64,000 nt of DNA. Origin: Nereocystis luetkeana (taxonomy: Eukaryota; Sar; Phaeophyceae; Laminariales; Laminariaceae). Position 1 is the first letter of the stretch. Every line of letters begins with the position of its first letter. Positions 55,891 to 64,000 of this stretch are shown here, piece by piece. The DNA lies in assembly GCA_031213475.1 (NCBI GenBank), contig JARUPZ010000035.1:988336-1052335 (forward strand), in the 5' to 3' direction. The notes beneath the pieces are model-generated. The model saw only the letters and a program-made list of their open reading frames with translations, did not search any database and was not told where the DNA came from. Made by a program: the position numbers and the translations under genes.

Positions 55891-58800
55891 TTTCGTGCCC
55901 GCAGTTTTCCGATTCGTCAACTCATCATGGTTGGTGGGAAAATTCTTGGTCGACGTTTGTCGTCATTCCGAACCGTGACGTCACTTTTCGAGGGGAAAAA
56001 AAAGCTGGAAAATTGGTCGTGGATGATGTTGTCAGCCTTCTTTTTTCGGAAAATCGACCGGAGAAAGTTTTTATTTCGAGCACGTTTTTTTTTGTTGTAG
56101 GCAACTGAAGTGCAGTCATTAGCCGCTGATCCCACAGCACCGCAGCAGGGACAGACGGAAACCGCGGAGAATATTATCCCACTGTGCCATACACGCGCAT
56201 CGACCCCGTCTCGACCGCGCCTCGATCTCATAATTGACCTCGTCAGCGTCAGGTCGCGACTGCTCGATCCCGAGGGAAGGCGAGGGGCCGGGAAATATTA
56301 TGGTGCCTCTTCATTGTTTGGATCGACCAGCAATAGGATGGGGGTGGTGAGTTGCAGGGAAACACTCGGTAGTCACCACGGCAGGCGTTATGAAGGTCGA
56401 CCGGCCTGCAGGGTGCTGGGCTCGAACATACAGCAGCAGAGCCTGTTGTAGTTTGTGCTCTCTCACCGCAACGTGACAAGAAAAAAAAAAAACTCACACG
56501 ACTGCGAGGGGGGTCCAAAACTCCCAGACTTCCATCTTCTCGAGACCTACGTGCGAACAAACTCGTTCCCTCCCGCACGTCATGTGCAGTTTCTTCGTCG
56601 AGGAAACGCACGAACCGAACGAGCGAACGACCGATCGCCCGACCGATGGACCGATCGATCGATCATCTCACACAAGTCGCAAAAAACGACCGCCCCGCGG
56701 CGCAGGCGCGCACCACCTCGCGCGCCTCACGTGAAAGTTGGCGACGGGGTCAGGGATCTTGCCCCGGACGGTCTCCCGCACGAGGTACCGTGCCGCCAGC
56801 CGCGTCAAGGCAGACTCCGCCGCCTTCTGCCCAGCGGTGGCTTCCTCTTGGCCTTCCGCCTGGACGCACTCCTCCTTCACACCCGCGGCCGCTCTCGCCA
56901 CCGCAGCTGCTTCTGTCCCGCTCTCCTCACCGGTCGTACGACTCCCTGCAGCCCCCGCGCGGACAATGGAGGCAAGGCGCTCGTTCCTTTTCGCTGCCGC
57001 CACTGCCCCGGCCACCGGAGACCGGTCGCGGGAGAGGAGCACGGCCAGCGCCTCTGCCTCGCGCCGCGACTCTTCGTCTGGGGTGAGGGCAACACTCCTT
57101 CCGAGGCTCGACAAGTCTCCGCCGCCGGCGGCGCCGTTTTCGGCGTTTTGGTCGGACAGTATTGCAACCGCTTCGTCGGCCTTGAGCAGGAGCTCTGCGT
57201 GCGACGCACACGGGCACAGCGATACGGTACGGAAAAAGGGACGGCCGAGGGAACGCAGCGAACGGGCGGGTCTGGACACAGGGAAGGAGGAAACGCTACC
57301 CATACACAATGCGAAAACGGGCAGGTCTAGATACACAGGGAGAAGGAATCGTACAGTGGAAATACACCTAGAGCATAGGAGGGAGGAGCCTTACCGATTC
57401 AAAGCGTGAACAAAAAATCAAGGAGGGCGAAGGGCTGAACTCACTTTTGGCTGCACGCACACGGCAAAACAAAATACTGTAAAACATGAAGCACACAAAA
57501 GACAGCGTTTTGCGTTTCGGGAGATCGAGTTGGGGGTACCGGTGTCGGCGGGACTGCCTCCGGGTGGGGGATCGGTGCGACCCCATTTTGACCCCGAGGA
57601 CCCCGAGATAGGCAGGTTTCTTCGAGAGGCCGACGTAACCGTTTGGGACACATTTAGAGCTGCCCTCACGTTAACGGGACGAAAAAAATGTAACCAGAGC
57701 TATTAGCAGATGCTTTTTACGGCAGCGAAAAAGGGTTGAGGTATCCATCCACTTTGGGGCCTACATGTGCGTTCCGAGATGCATTGTATACGATGTAGAC
57801 GGGGCGCTGGGTCTGTACATCAACACGGGGATGCAGCCTTGTGCCCTGTGCTCCGTATTTACCTCACCTGTCCCTGAGTGTGGAGTGTGCTATGCATATG
57901 CCCCGTGTCATCGCCTACACCACCATGAGTCAGCGCACGCACGGGAGCGCGCACGGGAGCGGGAGCGGGAGGGGGGGGCGGGGGCTACGTCTGGGCGCCT
58001 ATTTACCTCCTGAAAGTTCGCTGCGGCCGATACCAAGAGCCGCCCTGTGCCTCGCCTTCCTGTCCAGCCACTCCCGAAAAGATGGGATAGGGCTTAGCGT
58101 CGCGAACACTTCCAGCTTTTGCGGGCATTTGCGATGAATACATACAACGACACGGCCACATCGTCACGATCACCACAAGCGCGCGGTTAAGCGCGCACGG
58201 CAGCGGCGAGGTCACCAAGATCGGTTAATACACAGAAGCATTGCACCATTGACGCATCACAGCAGTTACAGCAGCAGCAGCAGCAGCAGAGGCCCCACGG
58301 TTTCGTAGCATTGGGTCGTTACGTAGCATTGGGTCGTTACAGCACGTACGGCATTGCAGCAGTATAGCATTGAAGCAGCAACAGCAGCGGGGGTGGGCGG
58401 GTGGGTGTGAAGAGTGTGACAGATCAAGCAGGCGAAAAGTGGAGAAGGACGGACAAGACCACAAAAAAAAAGAAACAAAGCAATAAAAAAAAACACGAAC
58501 GGTTAAGAGTAACGCGGATCATGTTCCGGAGCACGCGAGACAAAGTGCGAGGCCGAGGGTGCGTACTTCCAACAGGTACAGGCACACAAGCACACGCAGA
58601 TGTATAGGGGTGGGCCCGAATTTGATAGCAGCGCGGTGCGTAAGTAAAAGAGATATAGAGGTGAGCCGGAAGTTGAGAGCGTGGCGCGTGAGTAAAAACA
58701 GGGATGAAGGGGGGGGGAGGGGGATTTCATTGCGCGGCGCCTAAAATAAAGAGAGGTGCAAATAGTCGAACCGAGGCGATCGCCCGCCCTCTAGCCCGCT

Positions 58801-61800
58801 CGCTAGCCCGTCCGTCCGCCCGCCCCCTCGCCTTCCGCGTTCCTGTTCAGCCGTGTTTCGTACCTGCGGAAGCTCACCCCTCAGCTGCGCGACCACTCTC
58901 TTGATCAGAAAGTTGCCCAGCTGCACACCCTGCAGGCCCTTCTGCGTCGAGGAGATCGAGTAGAAGACCGCGCATCGGGCCTGCGCTCAGACGGAGGCGG
59001 CGGCGTTAGCGGCGGCGGGGGGACAGGGGCGCGACAGAAATAATTAAGAGGAGGAGGAGGAGGAGGGGGAGGGGGAAGGGGAGGGGGAGGAGAAGGAGGA
59101 GGCGCGTCTGTTTACCCGATCGAACGCGAGGAAGCCAGGCGTCGGAGACGGCGGGTCCGAGGCGAGGGCGAGGGCATACGGCAACGAAAGCATCCGATGG
59201 TCTACAGCTGAGCACCGCGCACCGCGGCCGCTGTGCTGCACCGTGGTCGATGCGCCGGGCTACCCTCACCTACGTAGCTGATGTTTCACAAAAATACCAC
59301 TAAAATAACTCAAACTCTGAATATAGAGTGAGTCGTTGGCCGCCGAATGTGGGTGGAGTTGTGACTTCAGCATCAGGAGGAGTTAGGCAGTGGCACCGAC
59401 GAAGGAACCGGCTGCAGTCGCCTATGCTGCTTTAACCGTGCACCCCTCTTCAATGATCAAGATCACAACATCATGGCGTACCGCGAACAATACCGGTAGT
59501 GCTCCGCAAAGCGCGGCTTGCCGACAGTTTGCATTTGTTTTTTCCAGTTTCACCATGCGCGCGGGCCCTACCCCCTACCCTCGCCCCTTCCCTGTCTCGA
59601 AAACGATGCGAGGTCGATGGTCAAATGACTAAGGCCAGGAACAACTGAGTACCCTGAGTACCCCTCCCCCCCTCCCCCCGTACCTATGGTCATATTTTGT
59701 ACCACTACGGCCATGCATGGCATGAACACACACCCCCCCTCCCCCCCGCCTCCCCCCTACGACGCTTATACACACCTAAACCCCCGACCCGCAACAAATT
59801 ACACGCATGTTAAGCCACGCAGGTGTCGACCGCACAGCATTTCTATTGGAACGTAAAAAAAACAACACATTGAACGAAAAATGCCTCCTCGTTCACCTCT
59901 TCCTCCTTGCAAGTACTCCCCCCCTCTTTGTCGCCACCGGCACCGTTGTTACTGCCGCCGCTGCCACCGCCGCCGCTACCGCGTCGAACGTCTTCCATGC
60001 TCCCAGCCACCTCGGGAAGCAGCGCGACGTGCACAAACACTAGCGGCTCCCCGGGCAGGCAAGGGTGGAAGAACGCGAAGCACCGGCGGCCTCGTCCCAG
60101 GCGGTGCTTCAGCTCTGACAGGGAGCGCACGGGATGCACCGCCTCGTAGCTATACCGTTCAAGGCGGGAACGAGCGGTGCGCGACGGCATCAACACGGGG
60201 AAGACTTTTCAGCACCGGATGGGCTTGGGCGGGGCGTGCGGGGGGGGGAGTACTCATGTCATGCATGGGCGTAGTCGTATGACCATAGCATAGACCCTCG
60301 CATCCGTACAATGTCGGGACGGAGCACGTCGGGTTTCGCCGGCCAGGCAGACACTGCTTGCACCAAGCGCGAAGAGCTGAGAGGTGTTGGGCGAGTCGCA
60401 TGAAGGGTAAAGGAACTGCATCCTACCAAAAAAACGCTTGTGAGGCTGACTTTCTTGCATGTTGATGACAGCATCGAATTAATTGATTTGTTTTCTGGGG
60501 TGACCCGCGGGGGGAGGGGGGTGCCACGTCCGCAAATGTTGCTCTTTTTCAGGCCACGCCAGGCGCCGCTCATCCTCCCGTAAACTGCTTCATAGCTGGA
60601 CGAACAGCAGAGCACACTGCGAATGAACGGCAGAGTCCTGTGTGAAGGAAGGCTCCACGCCACCGCCTTGGTCCAGACACAGCCACAACATCACATCATG
60701 GCTGGCATATCGGAGAAAAAAAAAGAAGGCACAATTCCGCCGGCAAAACATCCCCACTTTATTGGACGTTTTACCGTGATATTTCTTGCGCGTGCAAGTT
60801 TCGGCTACGACACCCATGCACGAGCCCTATCATGTCCATCAGGTAGACCACACCGGGCATGACTCTGTATATACCTGGCATATAGCCATATGTCGTTACC
60901 GGGAAAATATCCGTCCCGGCCATGTATCGATACCGGGAATACATCGGTACTGGGCACATATCGATACCGGGAACATATCCGTACCGGGCATATATCGTTA
61001 CCGGGGACATATCCGTACCGGGCATATATCGTTACCGGGAATGTATCCATACCGGGCATATATCGTTACCGGGAATACACCCGTACCGGGAATATATGGC
61101 TACCGGGAACAAATCCGAACCGGGCATATATCGTTACGGGGAACATATCCGTACCGGGCATATATCGTTACCGGGAACATATCCGTACCGGGAATATATC
61201 CGTAACAGACATATATCATTACCGGGAACACATCCGTGCCGGGCATACATCGTTACCGGGAATATATCCTAACCGGGCATATATCGTTACCGGGAATATA
61301 TCCTAACCGGGCATGTATCGTTACCGGAAATATATCGGTACCGGGAATAGATCGTTACCGGGAGCATATCGGTACCGGGAATATATCGTTACCTGGAATA
61401 TATCCGTACCGGGCATATATCGTTACTGGGAATATATCCGTACCGGGCATACATCATTACTGGGAAAATATCCTTGCCGGGCATATATCGTTACCGGGAA
61501 TATATTCTTACCAGGAATATATCGTTACCGGGAACATATCCGTACCGGGAATATATCGTTACCGGGAATATATCCGTACCGGGAATATATAGTTACCGGG
61601 AATATATCCGTACCGGACATATATCATTACCGGGAATATATCATTACCGGGAATATATCCGTACCGGGCATATATCGTTACCGGGGATATATCCGTACCG
61701 GGCATATTTCCTCACCAAAAACCTGGTCAAACCGGGGGCATCGCCTTGCCGGGCACACATCCATGCCTCCTTACCGGACATTTACTATTGCCTGGTACCG

Positions 61801-63779
61801 TCTGAATACCTGGCATAGCCTTCTCCGGCACAGACCATAAATATACCGGGCATGTATCCACATTGCCGGGCATTCATCAACAGTTCTATCGGCAACAGGT
61901 CCACGAATAAATTACCGGGAATTTAGTATTACCGGGCATACCGGTATACTTGTAGCCATGCCGGGGGGGGAAAAAACCTTGCCGGATACACAGGCCACAC
62001 CGGGCACACGAGCCTTACCGTGCGATCTTCTCGAGAAGAGCCCCGCCAGAGTCTTCGTACGTGATCCGGCGCAGCTCCAGGAAGCCGACGCTGAACCACG
62101 CCTGCAAGAGGGATCGGAGGGACCCGTCCAGAGCCGCGAGCAGGGGATCCGACCCCGCCGTCCCCTCCCTGCGCCCCCTCTTCAGGACCTCCAGAAGGTC
62201 CTTCACCAGCGCGACCGCAAGCAAAAATCAAGAGAGAAGGGGAAAATCACGAAAACGACTCTTGACTTTTAGCCGCGTGTCGAAGTTAATTTTAATGGTA
62301 GGAGATGCGGACAAAAAAGACGGTCTCTTGTATTTCTTCGTCGGAAAAGGCTACAGAGAAACAACAACCCCTCTCCCCCCCTGCCCCCCCCCCCGCGCCG
62401 CTCCTCTTGATCGCCCCCGGCTCGGCCCCACTGATGCTACCGCATCATCAAAACACAGCCGTGACGATGGCGCACGGTGTCAGACAACCCCCCCCCCTTC
62501 ACCTTTATATACCCTTCCTTCCCTTCTCCTCCCGTCCCTCCCGATCGATTCGCTTCCCCCTCCGATAACGTACACCGCTAAACCAATGAGTCGGGGACGC
62601 ATCGCACCCCCCCCCCCCCCCTAATATGTAGGGTTGGGTTGGCGTCGGTTGACAACGACACTGTAAACCATGCCGCTCACTACTCGAGCTAGACAACCAG
62701 GGTACCGCATCTTTTTCTTTTTTTCGGCGCTCGGTCAGGTTGTCGAGTTAGATCATTTGTGCGAGGTGTACAACCTCTACTCCGTACAAGTGGGAATTAT
62801 CGTATCACGTACCTGGTAGTGTTTATGGTAAGACGCCCAAGAGGCAGTTACATAGTACTCCCATTGCTGTCTCTGGAAGTGGCTATACCGGAAATTCAAT
62901 TAACTCATTGAAGCTGTCATCCATATGCAAGTCCGCCTCACAAGCGGTTCTTAGTAGGATGCAGCTCACCCTTGACGTGACTAGCCGGACATCTCACGGC
63001 GCTTCGCGCTTGGTGCAAGTAATCTCTGCCTGGCCGGTGAAAACCCGACATGCTCCGTCCCGGCATTGTAGGGATGCGAGGGTCTACGGTCATACCACTA
63101 CGACCATGCATGAGATCGAGTACACCTCTCCTATCGAGTACACCCCCCCCCCCGCCGCCCCTCCCTTCCGTTCCCTTCCCCCTTCACCTACGTACATGCC
63201 TCACACCAACGACTCGGGGACGCACTCGGCCCCCCCCCACCCCCCCCCAACGTCTGCCCGGTCGCTGAAAACCCGACGTGCTCCATCTCGGCATTGTAGG
63301 GATGCGACGGTCTATGCTGGTACGACTACGGCCATGCATCACATGAGTACACCCCCCCCCCCTCCCTCCTCTCCCTCCCGTCCCTGCCCCTCCCCCTCCC
63401 TCGACGTACATGCCTCAAGTCGACGACGAAGCGAACCCCATCGTCAGACCCGGCCACAACGTTCCGGAATAGCGTCTCGTAAGCGGGGGACAGCTCCTCT
63501 CGCAACCGCTCGTGCGCTCGAGCGTGTTCCCTCACACGCCCCATCTCCCCCCCCTCTTTCCCCAGTCGACCTCTCCCTCCTCCAGCAGCTCCACTTCCTT
63601 CTCCTTTTTCGCCACCTCCTCTTCCAATCCCTCCCCCACCACCTCCGCCACTTCTCTCTCTCCCTCCTCCTCCACCCCCACCACCACATTCTCCGCCTCC
63701 CCTGTCACCCGCATCTCCAATGGAGGCGGTGTATCGGCTCACAGCCGCCGCCACGACCTCGGATGTCGGCGTGAAGTCT
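54741..63779 (-). CDS. MLYCD: Malonyl-CoA decarboxylase, eight exons, N-terminus beyond window
   Basis: Converts malonyl-CoA to acetyl-CoA and CO2, affecting fatty-acid synthesis and oxidation in peroxisome, mitochondrion or cytosol. Exons (minus): 63779-63410, 62200-62019, 60149-59990, 58980-58864, 58115-58007, 57194-56731, 55588-55494, 54921-54741. All introns are GT-AG and every junction keeps frame. Landmarks: [58 protein letters not shown] (family catalytic Ser region), [21 protein letters not shown] (catalytic His), [21 protein letters not shown]. About 558 residues are visible; animal enzymes have about 490, the excess being a Gly-rich stretch in the first exon and an Ala/Glu-rich insert in the sixth. 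The protein ends SSL, a possible weak peroxisomal signal. A LINE lies 86 bp past the stop, convergent. Confidence 0.9.
55494..55588 (-). CDS. MLYCD: Malonyl-CoA decarboxylase exon
   Basis: Acceptor tatgtag|[26 protein letters not shown] to KSFGVMVNY; donor ACGT|gtgaga, phase 2, chosen because it alone joins in frame to the next exon. Confidence 0.88.
55676..55702. repeat. Poly-G tract of 20+ bases (intron)
   Basis: The longest G run in the window, inside the intron before the VSNGAR exon. Confidence 0.95.
55853..55890. repeat. (TA)n(GA)n microsatellite (intron)
   Basis: About 11 TA units followed by 7 GA units. Confidence 0.95.
56731..57194 (-). CDS. MLYCD: Malonyl-CoA decarboxylase exon with insert and catalytic His
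   Basis: Acceptor cacgcag|[18 protein letters not shown], then about 85 residues more than animal enzymes have here (Ala/Glu/Arg-rich), then [20 protein letters not shown] and DPVANFH; donor CAC|gtgagg, phase 0. Confidence 0.9.
57500..57687 (+). other. Unidentified 60-codon open stretch inside an intron, antisense to the host gene
   Basis: Reads [17 protein letters not shown], then [20 protein letters not shown], then [14 protein letters not shown] and a TAG stop. The composition and codon use look coding, unlike the surrounding intron, but I recognise no family and see no start codon. It may be a fragment of a transposable element protein. Confidence 0.3.
58007..58115 (-). CDS. MLYCD: Malonyl-CoA decarboxylase exon
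   Basis: Acceptor gcaaaag|[26 protein letters not shown] to GIGRSELSG; donor GGAG|gtaaat, phase 1. Confidence 0.9.
58262..58290 (+). repeat. (AGC)n microsatellite (intron)
   Basis: About nine AGC units, followed by duplicated CGTAGCATTGGGTCGTTA (58303-58340). Confidence 0.9.
58864..58980 (-). CDS. MLYCD: Malonyl-CoA decarboxylase exon with catalytic Ser region
   Basis: 39 codons exactly, phase 0 to 0. Acceptor gcgcag|[26 protein letters not shown] to [15 protein letters not shown]; donor CAG|gtacga. An in-frame TGA just upstream fixes the acceptor. Confidence 0.92.
59575..59670 (+). mobile_element. 5'-truncated LINE 3' end in an intron
   Basis: CTCGAAAACGATGCGAGGTCGATGGTCAAATGACT to CAACTGAGTA plus C runs corresponds to the last 60 bp of the LINE at 54.58-54.66 kb (CGAAAGAGATGCGTGGTCAA and so on, same stop and poly-C). 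It is therefore an independent retroposed copy. Confidence 0.65.
59690..59765 (+). repeat. Family G 3' end fragment (intron)
   Basis: ACCTATGGTCATA, CACTACGGCCATGCATGGCAT, then C runs: the 3' terminus only. Confidence 0.6.
59990..60149 (-). CDS. MLYCD: Malonyl-CoA decarboxylase exon
   Basis: Acceptor ggtatag|[56 protein letters not shown]. The donor GAC|gttcga is chosen because it keeps phase 0; an alternative donor (GAG|gtggct) twelve bases earlier also keeps frame. Confidence 0.85.
60240..60470 (-). repeat. Family G retroposon copy (intron)
   Basis: The minus strand carries the TGCATCCT block, TTGGTGCAAGCAGTGTCTGC, CATTGTACGGATGCGAGGGT, CATACGACTACGCCCATGCA and a C run (60240-60250). Confidence 0.75.
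60855..61960 (+). repeat. 17-bp minisatellite array in an intron
   Basis: About 60 units of consensus TACCGGGAATATATCGT (variants GGGCATATATC, GGGAACATATC). It degenerates at both ends (61700-61960 has irregular TACCGGGCAT words). 17 is not a multiple of three, so each frame reads all three phases in turn; open frames of 100-175 codons are by-products. Confidence 0.95.
62019..62200 (-). CDS. MLYCD: Malonyl-CoA decarboxylase exon
   Basis: Acceptor gtgaag|[15 protein letters not shown] to GGALLEKIA; donor CACG|gtaagg, phase 2. Confidence 0.9.
62384..62630. other. C-rich intron segment
   Basis: Several poly-C runs (62376-62396, 62486-62494, 62608-62622); no coding exon. Confidence 0.6.
62630..63410 (+). 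repeat. Family G retroposon, longest copy (intron)
   Basis: From GGGTTGGGTTGGCGTCGGTT to the 3' end at 63130 with poly-C, followed by a second partial 3' unit (63255-63360) also ending in poly-C. TACCTGGTA at 62810 interrupts CACGTA|GTGTT, which is uninterrupted at 16890. It fills most of the intron between the first two visible exons. Confidence 0.8.
63410..63779 (-). CDS. MLYCD: Malonyl-CoA decarboxylase exon (first visible)
   Basis: [19 protein letters not shown], a Gly-rich low-complexity stretch, then [16 protein letters not shown] and [10 protein letters not shown]; donor CAT|gtacgt. The acceptor near 63780 (tttaag) is less certain; upstream (GTT)n and T-rich sequence looks intronic. 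Confidence 0.75.
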
Positions 63780-63801
63780 CTTAAAGAACGAGAGAGACGG
63801 C

Positions 63802-63803
<2 letters not shown>

Positions 63804-63832
<29 letters not shown>

Positions 63833-63833
63833 T
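63804..63833 (+). repeat. (AAC)n microsatellite
   Basis: About ten AAC units; (GT)n follows at 63886-63912 and T runs after it. Confidence 0.95.
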
Positions 63834-63881
63834 TAACAGAAAAGACGCGACGAAAAAAAAAATCAGGTGTTCGAGCTCCCG

Positions 63882-63913
<32 letters not shown>

Positions 63914-64000
63914 TTTTTTTTTTTTCAGACGTTTTTTGCTTTTTTTTTGCGAGATAAAAAGGAAAGAAATGTTCCTTGCGGATATAAAAAGTGGATTCTG

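Noticed and set aside
60786-61840. Open frames of 114-175 codons over the 17-bp repeats
   Set aside because: All three frames show the same repeating peptide; a by-product of the array.

Overview
This is nuclear DNA of a eukaryote. The strongest evidence is a multi-exon gene on the minus strand (54.7-63.8 kb) whose eight exons join in phase across GT-AG introns, together with LTR and non-LTR retrotransposons, tRNA-headed SINEs, foldback MITEs and interstitial TTAGGG-type repeats. I suspect a stramenopile (brown-alga-like) lineage because the gypsy, copia and LINE remnants resemble protein types I associate with that group, but I cannot prove this from the window. There is no sign of bacterial operons.

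Layout. 0-31 kb is almost pure repeat DNA: three MITE families (A with TTACGGGGGACC ends, B with AACCCTTTTAG ends, C with GGGTCATTCTTATCGG ends), retroposons with an AAT tail, tRNA-headed SINEs, a 33-bp minisatellite (6.5-7.7 kb), a ~55-bp minisatellite (19.1-19.8 kb), a LINE reverse-transcriptase fragment (10.2-10.75 kb), a dispersed family with poly-G/C runs (11-13.4 and 26.7-27.2 kb), and one possible host exon (28.54-28.68 kb). 31.1-42.3 kb is an LTR-bounded, internally rearranged Ty3/gypsy element. Its minus-strand half carries a NADAR (YbiA-like) domain immediately ahead of the protease, RT and RNase H; an inverted 4.6-kb segment carries a gag remnant; a Tudor/SH3-like tail lies at the far end. 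43.4-46.8 kb is a pol-less Ty1/copia element with LTRs, PBS, PPT and a 5-bp target duplication, inserted into a field of CTTCCRYGGAAG palindromes. 51.2-54.65 kb is a decayed LINE (endonuclease, broken RT, C-terminal zinc motif).

54.74-63.78 kb is the only convincing host gene, a malonyl-CoA decarboxylase (partial at the N-terminus; the gene runs off the right edge). Its introns are stuffed with repeats: a 17-bp minisatellite, LINE and retroposon 3' ends, and poly-C tracts. A LINE ends about 90 bp beyond its stop codon in convergent orientation.

The most interesting signals are the NADAR domain built into a retrotransposon polyprotein, and two micro-insertion palindromes scattered over the window. 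TACCWGGTA (at least 29 exact copies) and TATTAATA (about 18 copies) occur where related repeat copies have a simple TA. They look like excision footprints of TA-targeting DNA transposons; TATTAATA is exactly the footprint expected if MITE-A leaves two bases of each end.
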